A stretch of DNA of 64,000 bases, taken from assembly GCA_033763395.1 (NCBI GenBank), contig JANRKQ010000018.1:152897-216896 (forward strand). Direction: 5' to 3'. Shown in pieces: positions 51,761 to 60,644 of the stretch. This DNA comes from Xiheimicrobium sp033763395 (GTDB lineage: Bacteria > Myxococcota > Myxococcia > Myxococcales > Myxococcaceae). Numbering within the stretch: the first letter of the stretch is position 1; the number at the start of each line of letters is the position of its first letter. Below the pieces are notes generated by a model. It saw only the letters and a list, made by a program, of their open reading frames with translations, had not been told where the DNA came from and did not search any database. Both the position numbers and the translations under genes were made by a program.

Positions 51761-53437
51761 GTGCTTCCACGCGTCGGGCTGGGCTGCATGCGACTGTCAA
51801 CGGAGCCTCGGCCCCGCGATCAGGCCGTGGCCCTCCTTCATGCGGCGCTCGACCGGGGCCTGCGGTTGTTCGACACGGCGACGGCCTATTGCGCCCACGA
51901 CGCGCTCGGCGAGAACGAGCGGCTGTTGCGCGAGGCGCTGACGACGCACGCGCTGGGCCCCGAGGCGGTGATCGTCACGAAGGCGGGGCTCCGACGTCCA
52001 GCAGGCGCCTGGCGACCCGATGGGCGGCGGGGCTCGATTCTCGAAGATGCCGAGCGCTCCTGCGAAGCGTTGGGGCGGGTGCCCGACGTGCTGCTGCTCC
52101 ACGCGGTGGACCCTTCCGTGCCCTTCGCCACCTCGGTGCGGGCGCTCGAGGAGGCGCGTGCTCGCGGACTGACGAAGGCCATCGGGCTGTCGAACGTCAC
52201 GGTGGGCCAGCTCGCCGAGGCCCGTGCCCTCGCGCCCATCACGGTCGTGCAGCAGGGCTACTCGGTGTTCGACGAGCGGGCGCGGACGTCGGGCGTGCTG
52301 GCGGCGTGCGCGGCGCAGGGCCTCTGGGTGATGGCCCACACGCCGCTGGGCGGCCCGAAGCGGATCGGCCGACTCGGAGCCTCGGAGGCGCTTCGCGCGG
52401 TGGCGGCGCGACAGGGGCTGTCTCCCAGCGGCGCTGCGTTGGCGGCACTCCTCGACGCGCAGCCCCGGCTCTCGGTCATTCCAGGCACGAGCCGGGTGGA
52501 GCGGCTGGACGAGCTGGCGCGGCTCGCGGCCGTGCACCTCGCGGAGTCGGAACGCCATCAGCTTCGTGCCTCCTTCTCGGCGATCGGCCCGCCCGTGGCA
52601 GTCGAGCCCACGAGCGGTGCGAGGCCCGAGGTGGTGCTGCTCATGGGCCTGCAGGGCGCTGGCAAGTCACACCTGGTCGACCGGTACGTCTCCGAGGGCT
52701 TCGTGCGCTTCAACCGGGACTCAAGCGGCGGCACGATCAAGGACCTCGCCCTCGCGATGAGCCGCGCGCTCGCGTCGGGGACGACGCACGTGGTGCTCGA
52801 CAACACGGCGACCACGCGGGCGACGCGCGCTCCGGTCATCGAACAGGCGAAGAAGCACGGGGCGAAGGTGCGCGGCGTGTGGCTCGACGTGCCGCTCCAC
52901 GAAGCCCAGGTGAACGTCATTCGGCGAATGTTGGCGGCCCACGGGCGGCTGCTCGGGCCCGAAGAGCTCAAGGCCCAGCGCGACAACACGGGCCTGACGC
53001 CGGTCGCCCACTTCCGCACGCTGCGAGAGCTCGAGCTGCCGACGAAGGAGGAAGGGTTCGACGTGCTCGAGACGCGTCCGTTCGTGCGCGAGCCCAGCGA
53101 GGGTCGTGCTGGTCGCTTCGTTGCCCTCGAAGTGGCGCAGCAGGTCGAGCCGTCAGAGGTGCCGACGTTCGTCGTCGCGTGGGCCGAGACCGGAGCCGAC
53201 GCCGTCAGGGCCGCGGCGTCACGACTGGGAGCGCAGGCGTTGATCTGCCCACACGGCGGCGGCCCACCTGTGTGCTGGTGTCGGCCTCCACTGCCCGGGC
53301 TGCTGCTCGAGGCGTGTCATCGGCACGGGCTGTCGCCGCAGCGCTGCGAAGTCATCGGTGTCACCGAGACCCACCAGATGCTGGCGGCGACGGTGGGGGC
53401 GACGTTCAGTGCACCGACCGGCGGAGGATCGCCCTGA
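51761..53437 (+). CDS. Aldo/keto reductase fused to polynucleotide-kinase-like and HAD-like domains
   Basis: A 558-residue fusion. Residues 1-270 are an aldo/keto reductase with the full tetrad Asp38, Tyr43, Lys74 and His114 (RLFDTATAY, VTKAG, LLLHAVD). Residues about 288-450 resemble the 5'-kinase domain of polynucleotide kinases: P-loop GLQGAGKS at 296-303, RFNRDSSGG, and RDNTGLTPVAHFRTL. Residues about 480-558 resemble the C-terminal half of a HAD phosphatase with its zinc loop (CPHGGGPPVCWCRPPLPGL), but lack the DxD half. The frame is continuous, so the fusion is genuine in this sequence. The GTG start gives MLPRVGLGCMRLST, typical of aldo/keto reductases. The substrate is unknown. Confidence 0.83.
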   Translation: MLPRVGLGCMRLSTEPRPRDQAVALLHAALDRGLRLFDTATAYCAHDALGENERLLREALTTHALGPEAVIVTKAGLRRPAGAWRPDGRRGSILEDAERSCEALGRVPDVLLLHAVDPSVPFATSVRALEEARARGLTKAIGLSNVTVGQLAEARALAPITVVQQGYSVFDERARTSGVLAACAAQGLWVMAHTPLGGPKRIGRLGASEALRAVAARQGLSPSGAALAALLDAQPRLSVIPGTSRVERLDELARLAAVHLAESERHQLRASFSAIGPPVAVEPTSGARPEVVLLMGLQGAGKSHLVDRYVSEGFVRFNRDSSGGTIKDLALAMSRALASGTTHVVLDNTATTRATRAPVIEQAKKHGAKVRGVWLDVPLHEAQVNVIRRMLAAHGRLLGPEELKAQRDNTGLTPVAHFRTLRELELPTKEEGFDVLETRPFVREPSEGRAGRFVALEVAQQVEPSEVPTFVVAWAETGADAVRAAASRLGAQALICPHGGGPPVCWCRPPLPGLLLEACHRHGLSPQRCEVIGVTETHQMLAATVGATFSAPTGGGSP

Positions 53438-54065
53438 ACTGCTTCACCGCCCGGTGCTGGTCTTCCATCGTCGAAAACCGCGAGAGCAGCTTGAAATCGA
53501 GCGATGGCAGCAGCTCGCTGTGGCCCTGGAGCCTCCACCCACCCGCCTCGAGGACATGGGCCTTGAGCTCGCCACCTTCCCAGACCCAGACCTCCCTCAC
53601 GCCCAGACGACGGTACACCTCGAGCTTGTTCAGCGCGCCGCGGCTCCAGACGATCTCGATGGCGATGTCGGGGGCCTGCCGCTTCCCGCGAACCCCAAGC
53701 AAGTAGCACTCGTCCGGCTCGAGGCCCGCAGCCTTCCGCTTACTCTTGAGCAGCAACGAGCCATATCCGGCGAGATGAACGTCAAGCTCCAGCGCCCACA
53801 GCTCGATGAGCCGGGCGATGGTCTTCTTGACCAGCTCGTGAGTCTCGCCCGGCATGAAGACCTCCAGCATCCCGTCGAGATACGTCACCAACTGGCCACT
53901 GACGTCGCCGCGCTCCTTGAGGAACGCTTCGAACGTTGCCCAGTCGGCGGGCGCAGACGATCTCGAGTCGAAGGACAGCACGGCGCTGTCGGGGCCGTCT
54001 CCGAACGTCGACTCCTCGCGCAGCGGCTCGAGCTTCGGGGTGCGGCTTCTGTACGCGCGGCTCAT
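53406..54065 (-). CDS. Uma2-family (DUF820) PD-(D/E)xK protein
   Basis: A 219-residue protein of the Uma2/DUF820 endonuclease-like fold. The core is APDIAIEIVWS with the PD...ExV metal-site residues, followed by NKLEVYRRLGVREVWVWEGG, the helix and last strand typical of the family. Preceding motifs are YLDGMLEVFMPGETHE and HLAGYGSLLL. Uma2 proteins are common in bacteria with unresolved biological roles. The start overlaps the Mrp stop (ATGA, 54062-54065), and its end overlaps the convergent fusion gene by 32 bases. Confidence 0.87.
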   Translation of the reverse strand: MSRAYRSRTPKLEPLREESTFGDGPDSAVLSFDSRSSAPADWATFEAFLKERGDVSGQLVTYLDGMLEVFMPGETHELVKKTIARLIELWALELDVHLAGYGSLLLKSKRKAAGLEPDECYLLGVRGKRQAPDIAIEIVWSRGALNKLEVYRRLGVREVWVWEGGELKAHVLEAGGWRLQGHSELLPSLDFKLLSRFSTMEDQHRAVKQFRAILRRSVH

Positions 54066-55141
54066 GCCCCCATCTTTACCACGGGGGCCTGACGCAGGAC
54101 GTTCTCCTGCGAGATGCGCGCGGCCACCCGCCCGGCGAGCGTCATGAACGCCTTCGACTCGTCCGACTCCGGGTGCCCGACGGTGACCGGAATGCCGCGG
54201 TCTCCGCCCTGGCGAATCTTGAGGTCCAGCGGCACCTCACCCAGGAACGCCATGTCCATCAGCTCCGCCGCGCGCCGACCGCCGCCCACGTCGAAGATGT
54301 GCGTGCCCTTGCCGCAGTGCGGGCAGATGAACTGGTTCATGTTCTCGACGATGCCCAGCACGGGAATGCTGAGCTTGTCGAACATCTGCTTCGCGCGAAC
54401 GACGTCGGCGAGCGCCACGTCTTGCGGCGTCGTCACCAGCACCGCGCCCGACGAGCGCACCTGCTGAGCGACAGTGAGCGGCACGTCGCCGGTGCCCGGC
54501 GGAAGATCGAGCACCAGGTAGTCGAGCTCGCCCCAGTTCACGTCTCGCACGAGCTGCATGAGCGCGCCCTGCAGCATCGGCCCACGCCAGATGAGCGCTT
54601 GATCCGGCTCGATGAGGAAGCCGATGGACATCACCTTGAGGCCGTGCGCCTCGAGCGGCTCGAGCGTCTTGTCGTCGCGGCTGACCGGCTTGCGCTTGAT
54701 GCCCGTCATCACCGGAATCGAGGGCCCGTAGAAGTCGGCGTCGAGCAGGCCCACCTGCGCGCCGTGACGGGCGAGCGCGCACGCGAGGTTGAGCGCCACC
54801 GTGCTCTTGCCGACGCCGCCCTTCCCCGCGCCGACGAGCACGACGTTCTTCACCCCGGGCAAGAGCGACTGCTGGCTCGCCTTCGGAGCGCCGCGCGTCT
54901 TCGCCGTCATGTCGAGCTTGAGCTCCGACAGCCCACCGACCGCCTTGAGCGCGACCTCAGCGTCGGTACGGATCTTCTCCTTCATCGGGCACGCGGGCGT
55001 CGTCAGCTCGATGGTGAGGCTCACCTTGCCGCCATCGATGCGCAGGTTCTTCACCATGCCTGCCTTCACCACGTCCTGGTTCAGGTCCGGGTCCATCACC
55101 GTCGAGAGGGCTTTGAGGATGTCGCTTTCCTGAACGCTCAT
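54062..55141 (-). CDS. apbC: Mrp/ApbC iron-sulfur carrier ATPase
   Basis: A 359-residue P-loop NTPase for Fe-S cluster delivery. The N-terminal MIP18/DUF59 domain (residues 1-80) has the ACPMKEKI cysteine segment. The deviant Walker A GKGGVGKST is at 106-114. DLPPGTGDVPLT is the Walker B region, and the cluster-binding CPHCG motif lies near residue 272. This fits the Nbp35/Mrp family. The ATG giving MSVQESDIL is chosen; a longer frame adds noncoding-like residues. It is coupled to the Uma2 gene downstream. Confidence 0.94.
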   Translation of the reverse strand: MSVQESDILKALSTVMDPDLNQDVVKAGMVKNLRIDGGKVSLTIELTTPACPMKEKIRTDAEVALKAVGGLSELKLDMTAKTRGAPKASQQSLLPGVKNVVLVGAGKGGVGKSTVALNLACALARHGAQVGLLDADFYGPSIPVMTGIKRKPVSRDDKTLEPLEAHGLKVMSIGFLIEPDQALIWRGPMLQGALMQLVRDVNWGELDYLVLDLPPGTGDVPLTVAQQVRSSGAVLVTTPQDVALADVVRAKQMFDKLSIPVLGIVENMNQFICPHCGKGTHIFDVGGGRRAAELMDMAFLGEVPLDLKIRQGGDRGIPVTVGHPESDESKAFMTLAGRVAARISQENVLRQAPVVKMGA

Positions 55142-55217
55142 GGTGACTCCGGAAATCGGGGCGGGTACAGCGGGCGTCCCAATACGGGCCGACTCACTGC
55201 CGCGCAAGGCATGACGC

Positions 55218-57197
55218 ATGAGCCACTACCTGTCCGGCATTCTGAAGATCATCACCATCGAGGCCTTCATGGCGCTGCTGGTGATCGATCGCCTCGTCGG
55301 AGAGAAGCACGAGCGCGCGCGTCACCTCGCCTTCTCGCTGCTGGCCACCGTGATGGCCTTCGGGTGGACGAACTGGGGCACCGGCCGGCAGGGCCTCGAC
55401 CTCGGGTGGATCGCGGGCGCCATTCCCGTCGTGTGGCTCTGTCACTGGCTCATCCGCGCAGCGCTCGGCCGTGAGACCTCGGAGCGCGCGCAGCAGGTGA
55501 AGGAGCGCCTCACGCAGGCCGGCCGCCCACTCAAGGCGCCGCCGCTGGTGGTGGCCTCGGTGCTCTGCGCGGCGCTGGCCGTCGGGTACTCGTACTTCGC
55601 GGTCGGCCATGACGGCGTCTCCACGAGCGTCGTGCGGGTCTCGTGCCCGGCCGAGTGTGACGCCTCGCTCGCGGGCGCGCCCGGCCGGAGGGTCGGTCAA
55701 GGCGTGTGGGAGTTCGCTCCGGTGCGCCCGGGCCCCGCGCAGCTCGACGTCCCCGGCCGGGCCTCGGGCACGCTCGACGTTCCCGCCGCGGCGATCATCG
55801 AGGTGTCCGCCGCCGATGGCCGGCTGTCGGTGACCTCATCGCGCACCCGGCCGATCCCCGCGTGGGTCCACCAGCACGAGCAGTTCCATTTCTACCTCGG
55901 CGCGAAGTACCAGAAGGAGGTCGGCTGGTTCGATCTCTACATCGCCGCGATCATGGCCGACCGCGAGACGATCAACGCGATGGCCAACGTCACGAAGACG
56001 CGCGACAACCACACCTTCGAAGAGATGCCGGTCGAGAAGGCCCTCGAGCAGGCGCCGCGCATTCGCGCGAAGTTCTCGGACGAGCGCTGGGCCGCCTTCA
56101 AGGCCGACTGGGTGACGATGGTGCGCGCCTGGCCGTGGATGAACTGGACCGGCGTGATGAACGATCACGGCAACTCGAACTCGCCGGCCTGGTCGCTCGT
56201 CGCCACCCCCATCGCGTCGGTGGTGCCGCTGTCGATCCCCAACCAGTCGCTGCTCGGCTGCATCGACCTGTGGCTGATGCTGGCGCTCTTCCTCGCGCTC
56301 TACGAGACGTTCGGCGTGCGGCAGGCGAGCGCGGCGCTGTTCATGTGGGCGTGCGTGCCGGTCGTCTTCGACTACCTCGGCGGCTCGTTCCTGCGGTGGG
56401 ACTGGCTGTTCGCCCTCGGCCTGTCGGCGTGCTTCCTCCACAAGGAGCGCTGGGGCACCGCGGGCGCCCTCTTCGGCTTCTCGGTGGCCACCAAGCTGTT
56501 CCCCCTCTTCTTCGGCGTGGCGCTCCTCGTTCGGGTGGCCTTCGAGGCCGCGAAGACGAAGCAGCTCGACCCGAAGTGGCTCGCCTTCGGGCGGAACGCC
56601 GCCATCGCCGTCGTCGCCTGCGTGGTGTTGTCGACGGTCTTCTTTGGCGCTTCGGCCTGGCCCGAGTACGTCGAGCGCATTCAGGTGGCGCAGGTCGAGA
56701 AGTTCTACAGCAACCAGCACTCGCTCAAGACGGTGTTCCTCCAGTTCGTCGCGCCGGGAGAGAGCCCGCTCACCTCGGGCCTCTTCCCCCCTGTCATCAA
56801 GCAGTCGCTCCCCGACGTCGACATCAAGGACTACGCGTTCGGCTTCTTGCTGGCGCGGCTCGCGCTCACCGCCGTGATCGTCGTGCTCTTGCGACGCGCG
56901 TCGTACCTCGAGGCCTTCACCCTGGGCCCGCTGCTCGTCTTCACCTGGCTGACGGTGAACATGTACTACTGGAACATGCTGAGCCTGCTCGCGCTCGGGC
57001 TGGTGGCACGCCCGCAGAAGCACTTCCTGGTGATGCTGCTCGGCCTCTTCGGGGCCTACATCACCTACTACACGTACCAGCACCTCAACCGGGGCTTCGC
57101 CGAGGGCTACCTCGTCGCCACCATCATGCTGGGCCTCATCGTCGGCACCGCCGTCGCCGAGTGGCGCGATCAGCGACAGGCCGCGGCCGTCACTTGA
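55218..57197 (+). CDS. Polytopic membrane protein, GT87/DUF2029-like glycosyltransferase
   Basis: A 659-residue protein with about a dozen membrane helices. An extracytoplasmic insert at about 130-230 follows the first helices. The motif HEQFHFYLGAKYQKEVGWFD resembles the donor-site loop of GT-C glycosyltransferases that use polyprenyl-phosphate sugars, and later helices contain LRWDWLFALGLSACFLHKE and LFGFSVATKLFPLFFGVALL, typical of GT87/DUF2029 members. It probably transfers a sugar to an envelope acceptor. The call rests on motif and topology. It overlaps the convergent secreted protein by eight bases. Confidence 0.75.
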   Translation: MSHYLSGILKIITIEAFMALLVIDRLVGEKHERARHLAFSLLATVMAFGWTNWGTGRQGLDLGWIAGAIPVVWLCHWLIRAALGRETSERAQQVKERLTQAGRPLKAPPLVVASVLCAALAVGYSYFAVGHDGVSTSVVRVSCPAECDASLAGAPGRRVGQGVWEFAPVRPGPAQLDVPGRASGTLDVPAAAIIEVSAADGRLSVTSSRTRPIPAWVHQHEQFHFYLGAKYQKEVGWFDLYIAAIMADRETINAMANVTKTRDNHTFEEMPVEKALEQAPRIRAKFSDERWAAFKADWVTMVRAWPWMNWTGVMNDHGNSNSPAWSLVATPIASVVPLSIPNQSLLGCIDLWLMLALFLALYETFGVRQASAALFMWACVPVVFDYLGGSFLRWDWLFALGLSACFLHKERWGTAGALFGFSVATKLFPLFFGVALLVRVAFEAAKTKQLDPKWLAFGRNAAIAVVACVVLSTVFFGASAWPEYVERIQVAQVEKFYSNQHSLKTVFLQFVAPGESPLTSGLFPPVIKQSLPDVDIKDYAFGFLLARLALTAVIVVLLRRASYLEAFTLGPLLVFTWLTVNMYYWNMLSLLALGLVARPQKHFLVMLLGLFGAYITYYTYQHLNRGFAEGYLVATIMLGLIVGTAVAEWRDQRQAAAVT

Positions 57198-57648
57198 GGG
57201 TGTCGACGTACTCGCGCGTCAGCTCGAGCGATGACTTGCCGGCCGCCGTCACCGTCTCGTGAACGAGCTTGTCGTCGCCCTTCGGCGTCAGGGTGACCGA
57301 CGAGACCGAGCCGCCCTTGCCTTCGAACTCGAGCCGCCCCGATGCCTTCGCCTCGAGCCGGGGGGCGCCTCCCGCGCCGTAGTGGGCGAGCACCAGCTTG
57401 TTGCCGTCGAGGTGGTACACCGCCGCCGAGAGCACCTTCGTGCGATCGGCGCCCGTCACCATCTCGAGCACCGCGGTGCCATTCGAGATGACGCGCATCG
57501 AGACGAACCGCGCGGACTCCTTGTCACCTGCCTTCCAGTTGCCTTCGAGGGCCTTCAGCTTCTCGAAGAGCGCGGGGGCATCGGCTGAAGCCACGGGGGC
57601 CGGCGGCGCAGCGAGGGTCAGTCCGACGGCGAGGAGAAACGGCGACAT
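57190..57648 (-). CDS. Small secreted hypothetical protein
   Basis: A 152-residue protein with signal peptide (FLLAVGLTLAAPPAPVASA). A lipocalin-like beta domain follows, with phrases such as LKALEGNWKAGDKESARFVSM, then VLAHYGAGGAPRLEAKASG. The layout resembles DUF1579-type secreted proteins of unknown function. It converges with the GT-C gene, sharing eight bases. Confidence 0.72.
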   Translation of the reverse strand: MSPFLLAVGLTLAAPPAPVASADAPALFEKLKALEGNWKAGDKESARFVSMRVISNGTAVLEMVTGADRTKVLSAAVYHLDGNKLVLAHYGAGGAPRLEAKASGRLEFEGKGGSVSSVTLTPKGDDKLVHETVTAAGKSSLELTREYVDTLK

Positions 57649-57718
57649 GGAGGCTCCGGCGGGCCTGCGAGGAGAGCGGCAGCATACCGGGCACCGACGA
57701 CGGCAGGTCGAAGCTTCT

Positions 57719-58795
57719 TCAGCGACGGGTCGCGGTTCGCACGGAGCGCGCGAGGCCCGCCCAGGGCACGCGACGCACGGCCTCGTCGGGCGTCACCCAC
57801 TCGAACCGCACGTGCTCGGCGGGATCGAGCCGCACGGCGGTCTGGCTCACCGACGCCATGAAGGGCACCTCACGCGCGAGCCGCGGTGTGCCGGCAAGAG
57901 GACCCCACGCGAAGGTGTGCGGCGTGTCGATGGGGTGCACCGGCGCTTCGAAGCCCGTCTCCTCGGCGAGCTCCCGGCGGGCGGCGACGTCGGAGCGCTC
58001 CTTGGCTTCGACCCGCCCCGTCACCGGCTGCCAGAAGCCACCGCGGGCCTCGGTGCGTTGCAGCAGCAGCACCCGATCGCGTGACGGGTTCGTCACCACC
58101 ACGCTCACCGTCTCGACCGGCGCTCCGCCTTCCGACATCGCGCTCTCGAACACCTCACCAAAGCGACGCACGAGCTGCGCTTCGACCTCGGCCATCGAGG
58201 GCGCCCCGCCCGGGAGCTCCTTCGCCATCGAGGTGACGCCCGCCTCCGAGATGCCGCAGGGAACGATGAGCTCGAAGTGCGACAAGTCGGGGTCGACGTT
58301 GAGCGCGAAGCCGTGCCGCGTGTACCAGCGCGAGAGGTGCACTCCGAGCGCACAGATCTTCCTCGGCCCGCCGAGCCGTGACTCGGCGACCCAGACCCCC
58401 GGCCACTTCTCGATGCGGGTCGCGGTGATGCCGAAGTCCGCCAGCGTGCGAATGATCAGCTCTTCGATCGACCGGACGTAGCGCCGCACGTCTTGCCGGC
58501 CAGGGCCCAGGTGCAGAAGCGGGTACCCGACGAGCTGCCCAGGCCCGTGGTACGTCACGTCGCCGCCGCGGTCCGTCTCGTGGAGCGCCACCCCGAGCGC
58601 CTCGAGCTCGTCGGGGCGTTTGAGCACGTTCGACCCATCAGCCCCGCGGCCGAGCGTCAGCACCGGTGGGTGCTCGAGCAGCAGCAACGTGTCGGGCACC
58701 GCGTCAGCCCGGCGGGCCGTCTGGAACTGCTGCTGCAGCTCGAGGCCGTCGGCGTATTCGACACGCCCCAGCCGGTGCCAGGTGACGGGGATCAT
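57719..58795 (-). CDS. lipB: LipB octanoyltransferase fused to a Nudix hydrolase
   Basis: A 358-residue fusion. Residues 1-225 are lipoyl(octanoyl) transferase: DRGGDVTYHGPGQLVGYPLL at 75-94, catalytic Lys146 (PRKICALGV) and Cys180 (LIVPCGI), moving octanoyl from acyl carrier protein to lipoate-dependent enzymes. Residues about 228-358 are a Nudix domain with the full GX5EX7REUXEEXGU box at 260-282 (GRVEAKE ... RRELAEETGF). The Nudix substrate is unknown. The frame is continuous. Fusion of these two activities suggests removal of a toxic or inhibitory nucleotide, or only convenient co-expression; this is inference. Confidence 0.93.
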   Translation of the reverse strand: MIPVTWHRLGRVEYADGLELQQQFQTARRADAVPDTLLLLEHPPVLTLGRGADGSNVLKRPDELEALGVALHETDRGGDVTYHGPGQLVGYPLLHLGPGRQDVRRYVRSIEELIIRTLADFGITATRIEKWPGVWVAESRLGGPRKICALGVHLSRWYTRHGFALNVDPDLSHFELIVPCGISEAGVTSMAKELPGGAPSMAEVEAQLVRRFGEVFESAMSEGGAPVETVSVVVTNPSRDRVLLLQRTEARGGFWQPVTGRVEAKERSDVAARRELAEETGFEAPVHPIDTPHTFAWGPLAGTPRLAREVPFMASVSQTAVRLDPAEHVRFEWVTPDEAVRRVPWAGLARSVRTATRR

Positions 58796-58853
58796 CGACG
58801 TCGTTGTACCGCCCTGGCTTTGAAACCACGCGACGATTTCGAACGGCGCCTCC

Positions 58854-59408
58854 TCAAGCGGCCGGGGCCGAAGCGCCGCGCCGTGACAGCTCCGCGGCCA
58901 TGGCGCGCCCGAGGAACACCACGGTCGACACCGAGAGCGCGAGCGGGACGAAGAAGGAGACCAGCTGATCGACCGCGCCGGTCCTGACGAACTGGGGCAT
59001 CGCGGTGATGAAGCCAGGCAGAGCCATCAGGTCCATCAGCAGGTAGTAGGCGTGAAGCGTCAGGAGCAGCCCGGCGGGTGCGGGGCCAGGCCGCGCGACG
59101 AGCCAGACGAGCCCGCCGATCGACACGAGCTTGAGCGCCACGAACACCGGCCCGAGGTGCGGCTCGCCCCGGAGCGCCGTCACCACCAGCGTCAGGAGCG
59201 AGAACGTCACCAGCGCCGCGTGAAGCCCCGCGCCTTCGGCGAAGGGGTTCGAGCGCCTTCGGAGGGCGGCCGTCGTCAGGAGCGCAACGACGAGCGGCAA
59301 CACGAATGAGAGGCCGAAGGCCCAGCCGAGGAATCGGCCGGCGAGCACGGCGGCGAGGGTGACGACGACACTTCCGACGGTGGCTGCAGGGGAGCTCTTG
59401 GCAGTCAT
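58854..59408 (-). CDS. Polytopic membrane hypothetical protein
   Basis: A 184-residue protein with five to six membrane helices, for example VGSVVVTLAAVLAGRFLGWA, LSFVLPLVVALLTTAALR, FVALKLVSIGGLVWLVA and LVSFFVPLALSVSTVVFLGR. No motif is recognised. The start MTAKSSPAATVG is preferred over a longer frame (MHTEPGRR...). It lies 58 bases upstream of lipB in the same direction. Confidence 0.7.
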   Translation of the reverse strand: MTAKSSPAATVGSVVVTLAAVLAGRFLGWAFGLSFVLPLVVALLTTAALRRRSNPFAEGAGLHAALVTFSLLTLVVTALRGEPHLGPVFVALKLVSIGGLVWLVARPGPAPAGLLLTLHAYYLLMDLMALPGFITAMPQFVRTGAVDQLVSFFVPLALSVSTVVFLGRAMAAELSRRGASAPAA

Positions 59409-59468
59409 GCTGCGTGGAACCCGGCGACCCGGTTCCGTGTGCAACCGAAGGTTTTGCAGAAGTGGGCG

Positions 59469-60644
59469 TCAGCGGGCTGCGTACCGACCCGCCGGAATTC
59501 GCGCGATGAGGGCCGCCAGCTCGCGGGCGCTCCGACCGGACTTCTCGGCGAGGCTCACCAGCGCATCGAGCGACTCGGGAGGCAGCTCGATTCCGCGCGC
59601 GGCGACGAGGCTCTGTGCCAGGTGCCGGAGCGCCGCCCGGTCGGGCTTCGGGAGCGGCAGCACCGCGTCCACCTTCGACAACAACGCCGGCGACACATGG
59701 GCCGACACCGCGTGGTGGAGCGAGTCGGTGTCGTAGACCGGCTCCGCGCCCTGTTCTCCCTCGAGGACGAGCACGGGCGTGGGCGCCTCTCCGCGGGCCG
59801 CGAGGACGGCTCGACGGTGCGGGTGCGCCTCGAGCCACGCCAGCAGCGCACGCTCTTCGTCGGCGCTCAGGGGCGTCGTGAGATCGACCAGCGCGGTGTC
59901 CTCGTCGTGCCGCACGAAGGGGCGCGCGGTGGGCCGACCGAGGCTGTCGAGGAGCGCCGTCTTGCCCGTGCCCTCGGGACCGACCACCAACGCGACCTTC
60001 GGCTTGCGACGGTGCCAGGTGGCGCGCGCCGCGGCCTGGCCAGGAAGCTCAGTCGCGGGAGGAGCCGGAGCGACCGCTTCGACACGCGGCGGTTTCGCCA
60101 CCGGCACCACGACGGGAACCTCGAGGAGCCGCGCGCTCGCGGCGACGCAGCCGGCGCAGATGTACGCGCCCGCGGGACCCGCGATCAGCGCGCCCACCTC
60201 ACCGCGCGGCCGACAGCAGAACGAACACCACGCCTCGAGCGTCGGCTCGGCTTGCTGGGGCCCGCGATCGAACGGTGAGAGCTCTCTCGCAGGGCGCTCA
60301 CTTCGTTCGACGAGCTCGTCACCGAAGCCCAGCCCATCGTCTTCCAGCGCGTCGACGGGCTTCAGCTCGGCCGCGAAGGGCGCGTCATCGAGCAGGTGGG
60401 CCACCACGGAGTCGTCGTCGTCGAATTCATCGACCGTACGATCGCGGATCTGATCGAGCGGCTCCGTCACCGGCCGCCCTTCGAGGCGGTCGATGTGGCG
60501 CTCCATCTGCGCCGCGCGCCGGCCCATGCGCCGTGTGCGATAGAAGTCAGCCGCGCGCTGGAGATGGCGGACCGCGCCGGGGACGTCGCCCGAGGCCTCC
60601 GCCTGCTGCGCCGCTGCCAGGAGCGACCGGATCTCCGACGCCAT
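59469..60644 (-). CDS. P-loop protein with ClpX-type zinc finger
   Basis: A 391-residue protein. A short helical N-terminal repeat (residues 3-55) is followed by an acidic linker. At 140-166 is a ClpX-type C4 zinc finger, CSFCCRPRGEVGALIAG then YICAGC, extremely close to the ClpX N-terminal domain. After another linker a P-loop VGPEGTGKT at 221-229 opens a small AAA-like region with LVDLTTPL, then a helical C-terminus (SGRSARELAALIARIPAG). The AAA+ part is too short for the full ClpX motor and lacks its pore and ClpP-binding loops. Function unknown; it may use the zinc domain to bind ClpX substrates or adaptors. Confidence 0.78.
   Translation of the reverse strand: MASEIRSLLAAAQQAEASGDVPGAVRHLQRAADFYRTRRMGRRAAQMERHIDRLEGRPVTEPLDQIRDRTVDEFDDDDSVVAHLLDDAPFAAELKPVDALEDDGLGFGDELVERSERPARELSPFDRGPQQAEPTLEAWCSFCCRPRGEVGALIAGPAGAYICAGCVAASARLLEVPVVVPVAKPPRVEAVAPAPPATELPGQAAARATWHRRKPKVALVVGPEGTGKTALLDSLGRPTARPFVRHDEDTALVDLTTPLSADEERALLAWLEAHPHRRAVLAARGEAPTPVLVLEGEQGAEPVYDTDSLHHAVSAHVSPALLSKVDAVLPLPKPDRAALRHLAQSLVAARGIELPPESLDALVSLAEKSGRSARELAALIARIPAGRYAAR

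Noticed and set aside
53406..54065. Uma2 gene as a restriction-modification or defence island
   Set aside because: No methylase, helicase or defence gene is adjacent; it is in a housekeeping operon.
53936..55474. A 512-codon plus-strand frame opposite mrp/apbC
   Set aside because: No motif and antisense to a well-recognised Fe-S carrier gene.
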